From Bacteroidales bacterium UBA2764 (GTDB lineage Bacteria > Bacteroidota > Bacteroidia > Bacteroidales > Paludibacteraceae), in NCBI GenBank assembly GCA_002352705.1, contig DEIW01000134.1:647-6660 (forward strand): DNA of 6,014 nt, given 5' to 3'. Under the pieces are notes generated by a model, which did no database searches, was not told where the DNA came from, and was given only the letters and a program-made list of their open reading frames with translations. Positions 5,977 through 6,014 of this stretch are shown here, piece after piece. Within the stretch, counting starts at the first letter, position 1. Each line of letters opens with the position of its first letter. A program made the translations under genes and the position numbers.

Positions 5977-6014
5977 ATGAGTGAAGCAAAGGTAACCATA
6001 TTAGGCTGCGGAAG
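5977..6014 (+). CDS. rnz: N-terminal fragment, probably ribonuclease Z
   Basis: Twelve complete codons before the window edge read MSEAKVTILGCG, and the next codon begins AG, so residue 13 must be Ser or Arg. ILGCGS followed by Ala-Thr/Leu-Pro is the usual opening of ribonuclease Z, the metallo-beta-lactamase-fold nuclease that trims tRNA 3' ends. The ATG is 6 nt after the DUF4954 stop codon, so the genes are probably co-transcribed and perhaps translationally coupled. Pyrroline-5-carboxylate reductase also begins with a similar strand but normally has Asn after GCG, which the AG start of the codon excludes. The fragment is too short for certainty. Confidence 0.6.
   Translation, partial: MSEAKVTILGCG

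Noticed and set aside
5622..5999. Minus-strand open frame of 125 codons opposite the end of the DUF4954 gene
   Set aside because: Ser/Thr/Leu-rich composition typical of the antisense of a real gene; it also overlaps the start of the rnz-like gene and has no promoter.

Overview
The window looks like chromosomal DNA from a member of the Bacteroidota, most likely the order Bacteroidales. Three independent signs point that way. All three promoters that can be read have the Bacteroidales form, a TTTG-like -33 element 20 bp upstream of a perfect TAnnTTTG -7 element. No start codon has a well-placed Shine-Dalgarno; the starts follow A-rich leaders instead. The genes themselves (a DUF4954-type protein, and a secreted protein with a short ILRGGKTYTLTGQEIR-like tail) are of kinds I associate with this order. 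Genus cannot be set from the sequence.

Layout. Positions 1-729 (minus strand) hold glutamate racemase (murI), cut by the left window edge. It is transcribed away from a 169-bp divergent intergenic region (730-898) that carries its own promoter and one for the next gene. Positions 899-2596 (plus) encode a 565-residue exported protein with an N-terminal beta-propeller-like domain, followed by a clear intrinsic terminator (2620-2650). A strong promoter (2671-2702) and a G+C-rich, structured leader precede dnaN, the DNA polymerase sliding clamp (2807-3931). Next, probably in the same transcript, come a 662-residue DUF4954-type beta-helix protein (3982-5970) and, 6 nt later, the first 12 codons of what is probably ribonuclease Z (5977 onward).

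How the genes relate. murI supplies D-glutamate for peptidoglycan and dnaN is the replication clamp; both are expected to be essential. The DUF4954 protein has no known role that I can name, and its tight placement between dnaN and the rnz-like gene suggests co-transcription rather than an obvious shared pathway. The exported protein is a separate single-gene unit.

The most unusual point is murI. Its reading frame appears to have absorbed up to three different repetitive sequences without a frameshift or stop: a G/C-rich double palindrome (239-303), an imperfect 7-bp tandem repeat (436-464), and a 24-bp-period repeat at the window edge (1-46). The two catalytic cysteines are about 143 residues apart, against roughly 111 in well-studied racemases as I remember them. 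A shortened relative of the double palindrome lies between dnaN and the DUF4954 gene, so the palindrome is a dispersed element and not part of the enzyme.
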